In this document: piece after piece, positions 44,320 through 51,414 of the stretch
Layout of the letters: every line of letters starts with the position of its first letter
How positions within the stretch are numbered: position 1 is the first letter of the stretch
Assembly (NCBI RefSeq): GCF_040819555.1
Contig: NZ_CP161920.1
Coordinates: 2,727,001-2,791,000 of the forward strand
Origin: Nitratireductor sp. GISD-1A_MAKvit
GTDB taxonomy: Bacteria > Pseudomonadota > Alphaproteobacteria > Rhizobiales > Rhizobiaceae
DNA: 64,000 nt
Reading direction: 5' to 3'
Translations under genes and position numbers: made by a program
Notes under the pieces: model-generated
What the model was told of the DNA's origin: nothing
What the model saw: the letters and a program-made list of their open reading frames with translations, nothing else
Database searches by the model: none

Positions 44320-44339
44320 ACCTCAAGTCAACTTGAGGT
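44320..44339. promoter_or_regulatory. MerR/SoxR-type operator
   Basis: A 20-bp dyad made of ACCTCAAGT, CA and ACTTGAGGT. Its 18-bp core differs by one base from the canonical SoxR operator CCTCAAGTTAACTTGAGG. A TTGACC -35 element for the exporter overlaps it on the minus strand, as in MerR-controlled promoters with long spacers. It ends 5 bases before the regulator start codon. Confidence 0.75.
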
Positions 44340-44344
44340 CAACC

Positions 44345-44755
44345 ATGAAACTTCTCGATATTGGCGTTCTTTCACGAAGAAGCGGCATTCCCCCTTCGAC
44401 GCTGCGTTATTACGAGGAGATCGGGCTCATTCGGTCGGTGGCGCGAAACGGTCTTCGCCGGCAGTTCGATCCGCTGGTGGCCACACAGCTTGCCTTGATA
44501 TCTCTGGGCAAACTGGCTGGTTTTTCGCTTCAGGACATCAAGCGCATGTTCTCGCAGGACGGGACGCCACAATTGCCGCGCGATGACCTGCATTTGCGCG
44601 CCGACGCGCTGGATGAGCAGATTCGCGGTCTCACGCGGCTGCGCGACGCGCTGCGTCATGTGGCCGATTGCCCTGCCGAAAATCATATGGAGTGCCCGAA
44701 ATTCAGGCGCCTGATGGACTTCGCCTCACGCACCGCCGGCAATCGAAAGGCGTGA
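44345..44755 (+). CDS. MerR family regulator
   Basis: A 136-residue regulator. The N-terminal winged helix reads MKLLDIGVLSRRSGIPPSTL with RYYEEIGLI, and a dimerisation helix follows. The C-terminal loop has Cys109 and Cys117 in the pattern CP-x6-CP, spaced like the two metal ligands of CueR; the four-Cys iron-sulfur loop of SoxR is absent. It probably activates the divergent MFS exporter through the palindrome at 44320-44339. The ATG at 44345 is chosen because homology starts there. Confidence 0.9.
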   Translation: MKLLDIGVLSRRSGIPPSTLRYYEEIGLIRSVARNGLRRQFDPLVATQLALISLGKLAGFSLQDIKRMFSQDGTPQLPRDDLHLRADALDEQIRGLTRLRDALRHVADCPAENHMECPKFRRLMDFASRTAGNRKA

Positions 44756-44802
44756 CCCGCGATAAGCCAGCGCCGGTCCCTTAGCGACCCGCAGCCTCCC
44801 CC

Positions 44803-45024
44803 TTCCACGACAGGGACATCCTCGTCACCGCATGCGGCCGCATCTGCATCGGAAAGAGGAAAATCAACCTTAGTCAGGTCTTCGCTGGCCAGCTTCTCGG
44901 CCTGCGCGAGGTCGATGACCAGATCTGGCTCGTCTCATTCATGGACTATGACATCGGATTCTTCGATAATACCGAAGCTCGGGTCGAGCCAACCAAGAAC
45001 CCATTCGCGCCGGAGAAAGTGTAA
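44803..45024 (+). pseudogene. Truncated transposase, C-terminal remnant
   Basis: Seventy-three codons in one frame before a stop at 45022: FHDRDILVTACGRICIGKRK, then NLSQVFAGQLLGLREV, DDQIWLVSFMDYDIGFFDN and EPTKNPFAPEKV. This is the C-terminus of an integrase-core transposase of the IS481-like kind. The N-terminal two thirds are missing, so the element is dead. It abuts the left att repeat of the prophage-like element. Confidence 0.75.
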
Positions 45025-45079
45025 ACCATCTCTCCAGCATCAAATGTAAAGCATGTGCCAAGAATGGACCTTGAAATCG

Positions 45080-45129
45080 TTGGCGATCCCGGCAGGATTC
45101 GAACCTGCGACCATCGGCTTAGAAGGCCG
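45080..45129. other. att repeat, left end of the phage-related element
   Basis: Fifty bases identical to 57897-57946. They correspond to the T-arm, variable loop and anticodon arm of tRNA-Arg(TCT) on the minus strand. To the right of 45129 the match stops, so this is the duplicated 3' part and not a functional tRNA. Confidence 0.92.
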
Positions 45130-45225
45130 ACTATTCTTGCAACATGAATATAACAACACGTTGAAATTTAACAAATCCCATGCAACAAACAGTCACCATG
45201 TTGCATTTATGTTGCGAGAAAAACT

Positions 45226-45762
45226 ATGCCAAGCGTGCGCAAAAGGGTTTGGAAGACCAACGGGGTGGACAAAGAAGCGTGGGTTGTTGACTACAAGGAC
45301 GTAACCGGAAAGCGACGCATCAAAACTTGCCCATCCAAGAAAGCTGCAGACAACTTTGTCCGCGCATTGAATACCATCGGGGGCCATGTACCTGAAAGTT
45401 TGAGCAGGCACGGCGCTCTTGAATTCACCGCACCCATCCCGAAAGGGAAGCGAAAATCGGAACGCTCCGTCATTGCAGACGCCTTTCGCGCTGCTTTCCC
45501 TGACCGCTCTCCGACTACTGGCACAATAGGCATACAGGTTTTTGCTGAGGTACCTCCAGCCATTGCCGTAGCCGACGTGGACAACCTTCTGAAGCCAGTT
45601 CTAGATGCTTTAAGCGGTGTAGCGTATTTTGACGACACGCAGATTAGTGAGTGCCTTATCCGGCGCATTCCGAGCAAGGAGCGACGATTGTTGATTAAGA
45701 TATGGTCCGTTCCGACCGAACTGCTTGTGCGAGGGCTTCCATCTAGTCCCGCGCCAACGTAA
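45226..45762 (+). CDS. Fusion of integrase arm-binding domain and RusA-like resolvase
   Basis: A 178-residue protein with two parts. Residues 1-48 (MPSVRKRVWKTNGVDKEAWV ... DFKD-like VDYKDVTGKRRIKTCPSKK) resemble the arm-binding N-terminus of the integrase encoded next door. Residues about 65-165 look like RusA: IAVADVDNLLKPVLDALSGV and YFDDTQISECLIRRI carry the Asp residues that bind metal in this Holliday-junction resolvase family. It converges on the integrase gene with a 20-base overlap and lies about 100 bases from the left att site. The fusion may target a resolvase to att sites, or be a recombination product. Confidence 0.75.
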   Translation: MPSVRKRVWKTNGVDKEAWVVDYKDVTGKRRIKTCPSKKAADNFVRALNTIGGHVPESLSRHGALEFTAPIPKGKRKSERSVIADAFRAAFPDRSPTTGTIGIQVFAEVPPAIAVADVDNLLKPVLDALSGVAYFDDTQISECLIRRIPSKERRLLIKIWSVPTELLVRGLPSSPAPT

Positions 45763-46888
45763 TGCCGAGCAAAGCGCTTGCAGCATCCGCCATTTCCTTG
45801 CCGTCATCCTTGCGCGGAAACAGGTGGCTATAGACGTCTGCAGTCACCGTGATTGACGAGTGACCCATGCGCGCCTGCACTGTCTTCATGTCCAAGCCCA
45901 GTCCGCCCGCCTCCTTCGGATTGATGAGCCATGAGGCATAGAAATGCCGGAGCGCGTGAAGGCCGGTATAGGGAAGCCCTGCCCTTGCCATTGCAGGCTT
46001 CAAGCCACGGTTCACGACGTTGGAGTGCGAGTGAGGCTTACCCGTCGCGGTGGGGAAAACCAACTCACCGGGCGGACATGCCAATTTCCATTCCTTAAGC
46101 GTGTTGACCACGACAGGCGGGACAGGAAGCGTGCGCTGCCCTGCATGGGATTTGGTCGCACCTATCTCACCCCATTTGTCTGCACGCTGCCTGACCGTAA
46201 TTGTTGCCTTCCCGAAATCCACATCATGCCAACGCAAGCCACGCAGCTCCGACGAGCGCAAGCCGGTGAAGACTGCAGTCAATAGCACCGGACGCCATCG
46301 ACCTTCCAGAGCGGCCAGAAACGCTTTGATTTCATCCGGTGCAGGAATATCAACGCCAACTTCCAGAAGTCTCCTCTTGCGCTTTTCTGCCCCGTTGCGG
46401 CGACGAGACATTTCCTTCACGGCATTGTGTGTGACACAGCCCCTCTCCTGCGCATCTGACAAAAGCGCACCAAGCGCTGTCATTGCCTTTTTCACCATGG
46501 CAGGCGAACGCCCCTGAGACCTCAACGTATCTGCAAACGCTCTAACGGCAGGAACCGTGATCTTTGTCAGCTTCTCATCACCGATGAAGGGAACGATGTG
46601 GAGATTGAGCCGCTGGCGATAGGCTTCGACGGTTGAGCGTTCGAGACCAGCCGCTTCGCTGCTTTCAATCCATAGTTCGCCTGCACGCTTAACCGTGACC
46701 GTATCACGGTCAGCAACGTGAACACCTTTGCGCACTTCAACGGCTGTGGTCGCTGCGAATTGATCGGCTTCCTTCTTCAGCTTGAAGGTTTTCAGCCTGC
46801 GCTTGCCCTTGCCATCCACATAATCAACAGCCCAAGCGGTGCGCGTCTCGCCTTTGGAAGTGGTCCAGGTTCGTTTGCGGACGCTCAT
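45743..46888 (-). CDS. int: Tyrosine integrase of the phage-related element
   Basis: A 381-residue phage-type integrase. Residues about 1-50 form the arm-binding domain (VRKRTWTTSKGETRTAWAVD), residues 65-150 the core-binding domain, and the catalytic part has TGLRSSELRGLRW, LHALRHFYASWLI and MGHSSITVTADVYSHLF. It should recombine the 50-bp att repeats in tRNA-Arg(TCT). Its ATG overlaps the stop of the upstream repressor-like gene (ATGA), so integration is co-expressed with that regulator. Confidence 0.94.
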   Translation of the reverse strand: MSVRKRTWTTSKGETRTAWAVDYVDGKGKRRLKTFKLKKEADQFAATTAVEVRKGVHVADRDTVTVKRAGELWIESSEAAGLERSTVEAYRQRLNLHIVPFIGDEKLTKITVPAVRAFADTLRSQGRSPAMVKKAMTALGALLSDAQERGCVTHNAVKEMSRRRNGAEKRKRRLLEVGVDIPAPDEIKAFLAALEGRWRPVLLTAVFTGLRSSELRGLRWHDVDFGKATITVRQRADKWGEIGATKSHAGQRTLPVPPVVVNTLKEWKLACPPGELVFPTATGKPHSHSNVVNRGLKPAMARAGLPYTGLHALRHFYASWLINPKEAGGLGLDMKTVQARMGHSSITVTADVYSHLFPRKDDGKEMADAASALLGITLARD

Positions 46889-47466
46889 TCAGGTTTCTCT
46901 TCATTTTCTTCCGAATGTCCGGGCGCAACACTTACTTCATCATCTGGGCTTAGCTCCCCAGTTTCAAACTTTTGTCGAGTTTCTAATAGCTTTTCGACAA
47001 TGCGCCTTCGACTAGAGCCCGGCTCCAGCCGTTCAGGATCGGTGCCGTGCATTTGCTCAAACATATCAACAAGGTCGCCGAGCCGGAATTTGGGAGGAGG
47101 ATACGCAGCAAGCAGAGCCGCGTTGACCTCTTCCATGAGTGTTCTTTCATTTTCATGTGCAGCGATTTCGATACGCTTCCGCAGGCTGCGGGGAATTTCA
47201 CCAAGTGTGCGGTCACTAGCTTTGCTCTTCGCTTTGGCAAGTTCCGCATGAAGCTCCCGCTCTCTGAGTTGGGCGTAGTGAAGCTGCAGCTGAAGCTTTG
47301 AAAGCTGATCTTGACCAGCAAGAGAATCTTCAAGCCGCGCAACAATTTCAGCGTTCATTGAGCGCGCATTTTCACCGGCTGCCCTTTTCAGTGCCTCACG
47401 CATTTCTTCGGGCATCCGCACCATGAACTGCGCGAGTTGGTCGCTAGGGTATTTGGGTCTTGCCAT
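46885..47466 (-). CDS. Arc-like ribbon-helix-helix DNA-binding protein
   Basis: A 193-residue protein with two apparent ribbon-helix-helix units. The first (residues about 8-48) reads LAQFMVRMPEEMREALKRAA with SMNAEIVARLE; the second (about 90-120) reads IPRSLRKRIEIAAHENERTL with MEEVNAALLA. A coiled coil separates them and the tail is acidic. It is probably the repressor of the element; three TAGCGAC operators lie in the divergent gap upstream. Single-chain tandem ribbon-helix-helix would let one polypeptide fill a site that normally needs a dimer. Confidence 0.8.
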   Translation of the reverse strand: MARPKYPSDQLAQFMVRMPEEMREALKRAAGENARSMNAEIVARLEDSLAGQDQLSKLQLQLHYAQLRERELHAELAKAKSKASDRTLGEIPRSLRKRIEIAAHENERTLMEEVNAALLAAYPPPKFRLGDLVDMFEQMHGTDPERLEPGSSRRRIVEKLLETRQKFETGELSPDDEVSVAPGHSEENEEKPE

Positions 47467-47490
47467 AGTTTTCCCCAGTTGGAGTCAGTT

Positions 47491-47558
47491 GTAGCGACTA
47501 CGTATATTTTTCACTTGCAGCAATCCTAGCGACTCGCTAGGTTGCGATTTGTAGCGAC
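47491..47558. promoter_or_regulatory. Operator array between repressor and early genes
   Basis: TAGCGAC occurs at 47492, 47527 and 47552. The middle copy is part of a perfect 17-bp palindrome (CCTAGCGACTCGCTAGG, 47525-47541), and the first of GTAGCGACTAC (47491-47501). TATATT at 47503-47508 is a candidate -10 element. The array is placed to control both the leftward repressor-int operon and the rightward early operon. Confidence 0.7.
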
Positions 47559-47585
47559 CCCGTACCATGAACATGGAGCGAACAA

Positions 47586-47771
47586 GTGACAAGCGCGAAT
47601 GAGCAAGACCTTATTTGGGAAGTGAAGAACATTTCCAAGCTGATCGGGCGAACCGAACGGCAGACATTCCACATGCTGAGCAATGGATTGCTTCCCGCAA
47701 AAAAGATTGGCGACCGGTGGGTTGCCTCACGGTCACGGCTTCTTGAAGCCCTTCTAGGAGACGCAGCATGA
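47586..47771 (+). CDS. Excisionase-like helix-turn-helix protein
   Basis: A 61-residue protein starting at GTG 47586 behind GGAG. LIWEVKNISKLIGRTERQTF with MLSNGLLPAKKIGDRWVASR is the winged-helix layout of AlpA/Xis-type proteins. It is the first gene of the rightward operon, opposite the repressor. It may direct excision or activate early transcription. Confidence 0.75.
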   Translation: MTSANEQDLIWEVKNISKLIGRTERQTFHMLSNGLLPAKKIGDRWVASRSRLLEALLGDAA

Positions 47772-48292
47772 CCCAGAAAACAGAAAGGCCCGGAGGTGCT
47801 GCAACACCGTCCGAGCCTCTAACCCATAACCTCCCTAAGGAAATGAGTGACATGACACATAGCACCCCAAATGTGGCAAGCATAGCCCCTAATGGCCCGC
47901 ATAGCATTTCGATGGATCTAGAAGCGCTGGCGACTATGCCGCTGGATGAACTGCGCTCACTCTACTCGGCGCTCAATACGCTGGGGGACGTGCTTGCAGG
48001 CCTCTATTGCAAACCACGCTATTGGCAGAGGGAACAGGATACTGCTTTGTCACCGGCAGGATTGCAACTTGATGCAATTCTAGACTTCCTCAGCTCTTAC
48101 CAACAGGCCTGCATCAATGTGGCGACGGCCCGCAAGCCTGAGACAGAAAGAGACGTTGAAGAGCGCGCACGACTCCTGATCGAATTCGACGTCGGTTGCG
48201 ACGACACACTCAATTGCATTGCCGCTCTTGCAGCCAATGCAGCCTACGAAGCCGAGGAAATGCTGCGAAAGGCACGGAGGGCTGCAGCATGA
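47768..48292 (+). CDS. Hypothetical early protein, 174 aa
   Basis: Starts with ATGA overlapping the preceding stop. After a Ser/Thr/Pro-rich first 45 residues it is helical and acidic (LATMPLDELRSLYSALNTLG; DAILDFLSSYQQACINVA). I do not recognise the family. It lies in a run of small genes joined by 4-base overlaps, typical of phage early regions. Confidence 0.65.
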   Translation: MTQKTERPGGAATPSEPLTHNLPKEMSDMTHSTPNVASIAPNGPHSISMDLEALATMPLDELRSLYSALNTLGDVLAGLYCKPRYWQREQDTALSPAGLQLDAILDFLSSYQQACINVATARKPETERDVEERARLLIEFDVGCDDTLNCIAALAANAAYEAEEMLRKARRAAA

Positions 48293-48534
48293 GCAAGCGA
48301 GACACATTCAAGGTCGCACGCCTTCAAGAAGTCATGGAGGAAATCGACCAGTCCGGCGCTGTCACCGTGCAGGAGAAGCTTAACGTTCTGTTTGAGCTAT
48401 TCAACCGTGCTGCACGCACGATCGACCCGACCATTCAGCGCACCATGGTGATGCATGACGCGGTTCTGGATCACCGGCTTGCGGCACTCCAATTCGTGCG
48501 CAAAGGCCAGTTCGGGCAGGAGGACGCAGCATGA
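48289..48534 (+). CDS. Hypothetical early protein, 81 aa
   Basis: MSKRDTFKVARLQEVMEEID leads a helical protein with TIDPTIQRTMVMHDAVLDHR. Start and stop overlap its neighbours by 4 bases. The function is unknown. Confidence 0.6.
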   Translation: MSKRDTFKVARLQEVMEEIDQSGAVTVQEKLNVLFELFNRAARTIDPTIQRTMVMHDAVLDHRLAALQFVRKGQFGQEDAA

Positions 48535-48836
48535 GCAACCCACAGCCAATCAAGGTCATTGAGGAAACGATCCCGCTCCTGCGCAAGATGTCTGAGGTAA
48601 TGCAGGGCGAACACAACTGGTTTCTAGAAGAACTGGCTGCACGACGTGCCGAGAACCGCGAGGAATTTGAGAACGGCTGGAAGAGCGAGGCTGACCTTCA
48701 GGCGGTAACGCTCACCTTCCTAAGCGAACAAGCCGACAAGCATCTCGACAACATCTGGGTCGCAGCGGCAATAGCGGAGACTCTAGCTGATTATCTGCAA
48801 AACACCGTCAGGCTGACGAAGGCAGGTGCAGCATGA
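48531..48836 (+). CDS. Hypothetical early protein, 101 aa
   Basis: A helical, acidic protein (MSNPQPIKVIEETIPLLRKM; HLDNIWVAAAIAETLADYLQ). It overlaps its neighbours by ATGA at both ends. The family is not recognised. Confidence 0.6.
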   Translation: MSNPQPIKVIEETIPLLRKMSEVMQGEHNWFLEELAARRAENREEFENGWKSEADLQAVTLTFLSEQADKHLDNIWVAAAIAETLADYLQNTVRLTKAGAA

Positions 48837-49018
48837 GCATCACCGACCACGAGCATACCGAGGCCATTCGTGAGGCTGCGCTGTGGTTGGCTACAACACC
48901 TGACCACATGAAGCCGCATCCTATCGTTCCTGAGCTTCAGAAGCGGTTCGGGCTTTCCGCCCGGGAAGCCTGTGCCGCTGTCGCCGAAGCCTGCTTGATC
49001 CGTGGGAGGGCGCATTGA
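48833..49018 (+). CDS. Hypothetical early protein, 61 aa
   Basis: A short protein with ELQKRFGLSAREACAAVAEA, which could be a helix-turn-helix. It lies directly upstream of the replication initiator and overlaps its TTG start (TTGA). Confidence 0.6.
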   Translation: MSITDHEHTEAIREAALWLATTPDHMKPHPIVPELQKRFGLSAREACAAVAEACLIRGRAH

Positions 49019-49875
49019 GCATTGAGGCGATCAAAGCAGTCTCACAAGCTGACATTCGACCGTGCGGGCGCAAGTTCACGCTGTTGGCGCTGGCCGATTT
49101 TGCTGACGCGAATTGGTCATGCTTCCCAAAAACGGCAACGCTGGCCTCTTACACGGGGCAGAGTGACCGTGCGGTGAGAACGCACCTTGCCGAACTGGAG
49201 AAGGAGGGATTTCTGACACGGTTCCGGCCTCGTCGTGAAGATGGAAAATTGGCTGGCTATCGCTATAAACTCCAGCGGCAGAAATTGCCGGTTGAAGCTC
49301 CTGTCGATGGTGAAATTGACCAGTGGCAAAATCTGCCAGAGGCAGAAACTGCCATAGGCGAAACTTGCCAAAACCAGCGGCAGAATTCGCCAAAACCAGC
49401 GGCAAATATTTCCGAAACCAGCGGAAGAATTTTCCGAAACCAGCGGAAGAGTCTGCCGGTCATTAACCCCCATCTTAACCCCCAAGAGAAGATAGCTTCT
49501 TCGCTACGCTCAGAAGCTTGTCAGCAGCAGGCAGTTTCAGCGGACGTTCAAAGCGAAATCTTCATCCACCTACCGACCAAGACGGGCGATGCAGTCGCGA
49601 TCACTCGCAAGCAGGTGGACGAGTGGTCCAGAGCCTTCCCTGCGCTTGACGTGGAGCAGAAGCTTCGAGCGATGAAGTCATGGCTGGACGCCAACCCCTC
49701 CAGGCGCAAGACCGCCAACGGCGTACCGCGATTCGTCGTCGCATGGCTCTCGAAGGATCAAGACCGTTCGGCGCGAGCGGCACCGCCCGCGCATTCGCGG
49801 CAAGCGGACAAGCCGAAGACCATCGGTGAAATCTTTCTGGAAGAAGCGATGAACACGGGGCTGATCTATGACTAA
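49015..49875 (+). CDS. Replication initiator-like helix-turn-helix protein
   Basis: A 286-residue protein with a TTG start coupled to the previous stop. Residues about 15-85 form a winged helix (FTLLALADFADANWSCFPKT; TLASYTGQSDRAVRTHLAEL; EKEGFLTRFRP), as in phage O-type initiators. The middle (residues 88-145) is Gln/Asn-rich and is encoded by the 22-bp iterons at 49368-49455. The C-terminal part (KLRAMKSWLDANPSRRK) may be a second binding surface. Lambda O has the same plan, a DNA-binding N-terminus with the origin iterons inside its own gene. I infer it binds those iterons and starts replication of the element. Confidence 0.75.
   Translation: MSIEAIKAVSQADIRPCGRKFTLLALADFADANWSCFPKTATLASYTGQSDRAVRTHLAELEKEGFLTRFRPRREDGKLAGYRYKLQRQKLPVEAPVDGEIDQWQNLPEAETAIGETCQNQRQNSPKPAANISETSGRIFRNQRKSLPVINPHLNPQEKIASSLRSEACQQQAVSADVQSEIFIHLPTKTGDAVAITRKQVDEWSRAFPALDVEQKLRAMKSWLDANPSRRKTANGVPRFVVAWLSKDQDRSARAAPPAHSRQADKPKTIGEIFLEEAMNTGLIYD
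49368..49455 (+). repeat. Four tandem 22-bp iterons inside the initiator gene
   Basis: Units start at 49368, 49390, 49412 and 49434, each exactly 22 bases and each containing AAACCAGCGG. Twenty-two is not a multiple of 3, so the repeat is kept at the DNA level and not as a peptide. TATT- and TTTT-rich bases within the units lower the local melting point. Looser copies (ACCAGTGG at 49319, GCCAGAGG at 49335) lie upstream. This is a probable origin of replication. Confidence 0.85.
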
Positions 49876-50449
49876 CTCCATTCCATCGACCGAAGTCAGC
49901 AACCGGGGCGCGTTCGAGCAAATCGACCCGTGGAAGCTGGCGACCGACGAGGACAAAGTTGCGGCGCTGGCTTCGCTGGGAAGTCTGCCGTCCAGAGAAA
50001 TCAAATCTGCAAAGCTAAGTCGCGCGGCCTATCTCCTAGCCTTGCGAGGCGTGACGAAATACGCGCTCTCACGAGCAGTTACAGCGATCTTGCAGGGCGC
50101 GCTTGGCCATGCCTTTTTCCCGTCCCCGCCTGAGTTGCGCATCCAATGCAATCGGATGATGGAGTGGCACGAGCAGAAGGAAGCGGAGCGCCGACGGATT
50201 GCCCGCGAGAATGCCGACTTCATACGGCAACACGGTAGACCGCCTGAGAAAACGCAGCAGGGGCGCAACCGCGTTCGAGCGCTCTATGCAGACTTCACTC
50301 AGCACTGGCATGAGATCAAATACGGCGAAGATCCGAAGGCTGCGGAGGAAAGGCGCAAAAGGCTTGGCATGACCCCGGAGGTTCTGGCGAAGATCCCCGA
50401 CGCTCCCAAATCCGACAATGACGAGAACAGCTTTCGAGGTGCAGCTTGA
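49868..50449 (+). CDS. Hypothetical protein next to the initiator, 193 aa
   Basis: Overlaps the initiator end by 8 bases. KLSRAAYLLALRGVTKYALS and GALGHAFFPSPPELRIQCNR are folded-looking, followed by a long charged helix (EQKEAERRRIARENADFIRQ). Its position matches a helicase-loader gene such as lambda P, but there is no sequence proof. The function is unknown. Confidence 0.65.
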   Translation: MTNSIPSTEVSNRGAFEQIDPWKLATDEDKVAALASLGSLPSREIKSAKLSRAAYLLALRGVTKYALSRAVTAILQGALGHAFFPSPPELRIQCNRMMEWHEQKEAERRRIARENADFIRQHGRPPEKTQQGRNRVRALYADFTQHWHEIKYGEDPKAAEERRKRLGMTPEVLAKIPDAPKSDNDENSFRGAA

Positions 50450-50685
50450 AGTCCGGTCGCAAAAGCAACGGCTCGACCGGACACAGGAGTCCTGTCGCGA
50501 GCGGACAATTGAGGCCGCCCGAGCGGACAAATGGCGACATTTACGACCGGACACAGGAGTCCGCGGAACACTTACGTGAGAACTACTTACCAGAACACTT
50601 ACCTACGGGCCGCGAGGGAGACGATTATTCTCTACATAGGGAAGCACTCTCCAATGCCTATGCAGCAGCTTCGAAAGGAGCCTGA
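50446..50685 (+). CDS. Doubtful small ORF over an iteron-like array, 79 aa
   Basis: TTG start overlapping the preceding stop (TTGA). The first 45 residues (GRKSNGSTGHRSPVASGQLR) are low in hydrophobic residues and are encoded by the repeat array at 50474-50562; the end (LHREALSNAYAAASKGA) looks more like protein. It may be real or simply open because of the repeats. Confidence 0.4.
   Translation: MKSGRKSNGSTGHRSPVASGQLRPPERTNGDIYDRTQESAEHLRENYLPEHLPTGREGDDYSLHREALSNAYAAASKGA
50474..50562 (+). repeat. Second iteron-like array, 22-24-bp spacing
   Basis: CGACCGGACA, CGAGCGGACA, CGAGCGGACA and CGACCGGACA start at 50474, 50498, 50520 and 50544 (spacings 24, 22, 24). The two outer copies extend to a shared 19-base unit ending CACAGGAGTCC. 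They could bind a second replication or packaging protein. Confidence 0.65.
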
Positions 50686-50687
50686 CC

Positions 50688-50999
50688 ATGAGTGATGATC
50701 ACAACCTTCCTCTGTTCTCCTGGTCGCCACCTGCATGTGTGGTGATCCCATTCCCAGCCGCAAGCCGCATTGGTCGTATTCGGCACGTTGCCCAGATCCT
50801 TGTCAAAAAGAGGGGCAACGACGCGGATGCTTATTGGCGTCGGATCATCAAGGATATGGACAGGCAGATGGCACGAGCGGGCATTGAAAAGCCCCAACGT
50901 GAGATCGAGCTGCGGTCATTCTTCGATGGTGTCCGGAAGGAACTGGATCTGATGGCGGTCCGCCACGGCAATGGCGGAACCGGAGGCGGTGCAGCATGA
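50688..50999 (+). CDS. DUF6074-like protein
   Basis: A 103-residue protein: FPAASRIGRIRHVAQILVKK followed by AYWRRIIKDMDRQMARAG and REIELRSFFDGVRKEL. I associate this with DUF6074, a family of rhizobial phages of unknown function. It has its own GGAG site and overlaps the next gene by ATGA. Confidence 0.7.
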   Translation: MSDDHNLPLFSWSPPACVVIPFPAASRIGRIRHVAQILVKKRGNDADAYWRRIIKDMDRQMARAGIEKPQREIELRSFFDGVRKELDLMAVRHGNGGTGGGAA

Positions 51000-51286
51000 C
51001 AACGCAAACTCATCAACAGACCACAGCGGAATGCATGGCACTGATTCAGAAACTAGGCGCACACCATGCCAGGCAAATCATCAACAGTGTGGTGGTGTTC
51101 GGCATCGATCCCGACGAAATGGAAGATATGATCAGGGGTCGTGTTCGCGGCTTTCTCACCTTGATGCTTGAAAAGGGGGCGGACCCAAATGACGCAGAGA
51201 CAGCGGCGCATAAATTCTACGCCTCAATCGTAAAGGAAGGTGGACGCCTCGCCCGTGAGATGAGCTGGGAGGCTGGCCACGCATGA
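50996..51286 (+). CDS. Hypothetical protein, 96 aa
   Basis: A helical protein (TAECMALIQKLGAHHARQII; DPDEMEDMIRGRVRGFLTLM). Start and stop overlap neighbours by 4 bases. The family is not recognised. Confidence 0.6.
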   Translation: MTTQTHQQTTAECMALIQKLGAHHARQIINSVVVFGIDPDEMEDMIRGRVRGFLTLMLEKGADPNDAETAAHKFYASIVKEGGRLAREMSWEAGHA

Positions 51287-51414
51287 CGGTACAGCCACCA
51301 CTCAACCGCTGGCACTTTGCCAAGCAAGGAAGACACTGCAAGACCAGTCTCATTTATCGTGCAGAGCAATCTCAGCGCTTGGCGCGAATGCATGGAGGGT
51401 ATCCCCATGCATAG
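51283..51414 (+). CDS. Very small basic protein, 43 aa
   Basis: ATG at 51283 overlaps the preceding stop (ATGA), giving MTVQPPLNRWHFAKQGRHCK and ending RLARMHGGYPHA at 51414. It is basic, with several His and Arg. Only the coupling supports it, and it could be a leader for the next gene, whose start it overlaps. Confidence 0.4.
   Translation: MTVQPPLNRWHFAKQGRHCKTSLIYRAEQSQRLARMHGGYPHA

Noticed and set aside
45080..45129. Second complete tRNA-Arg(TCT) gene at the left att site
   Set aside because: Only the 3' part matches; D arm and 5' acceptor strand are missing.
49368..50562. CRISPR array
   Set aside because: Repeats are 22-24 bp with no spacers of unique sequence between them and no cas genes; they behave as iterons. 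No other CRISPR-like array was seen in the window.
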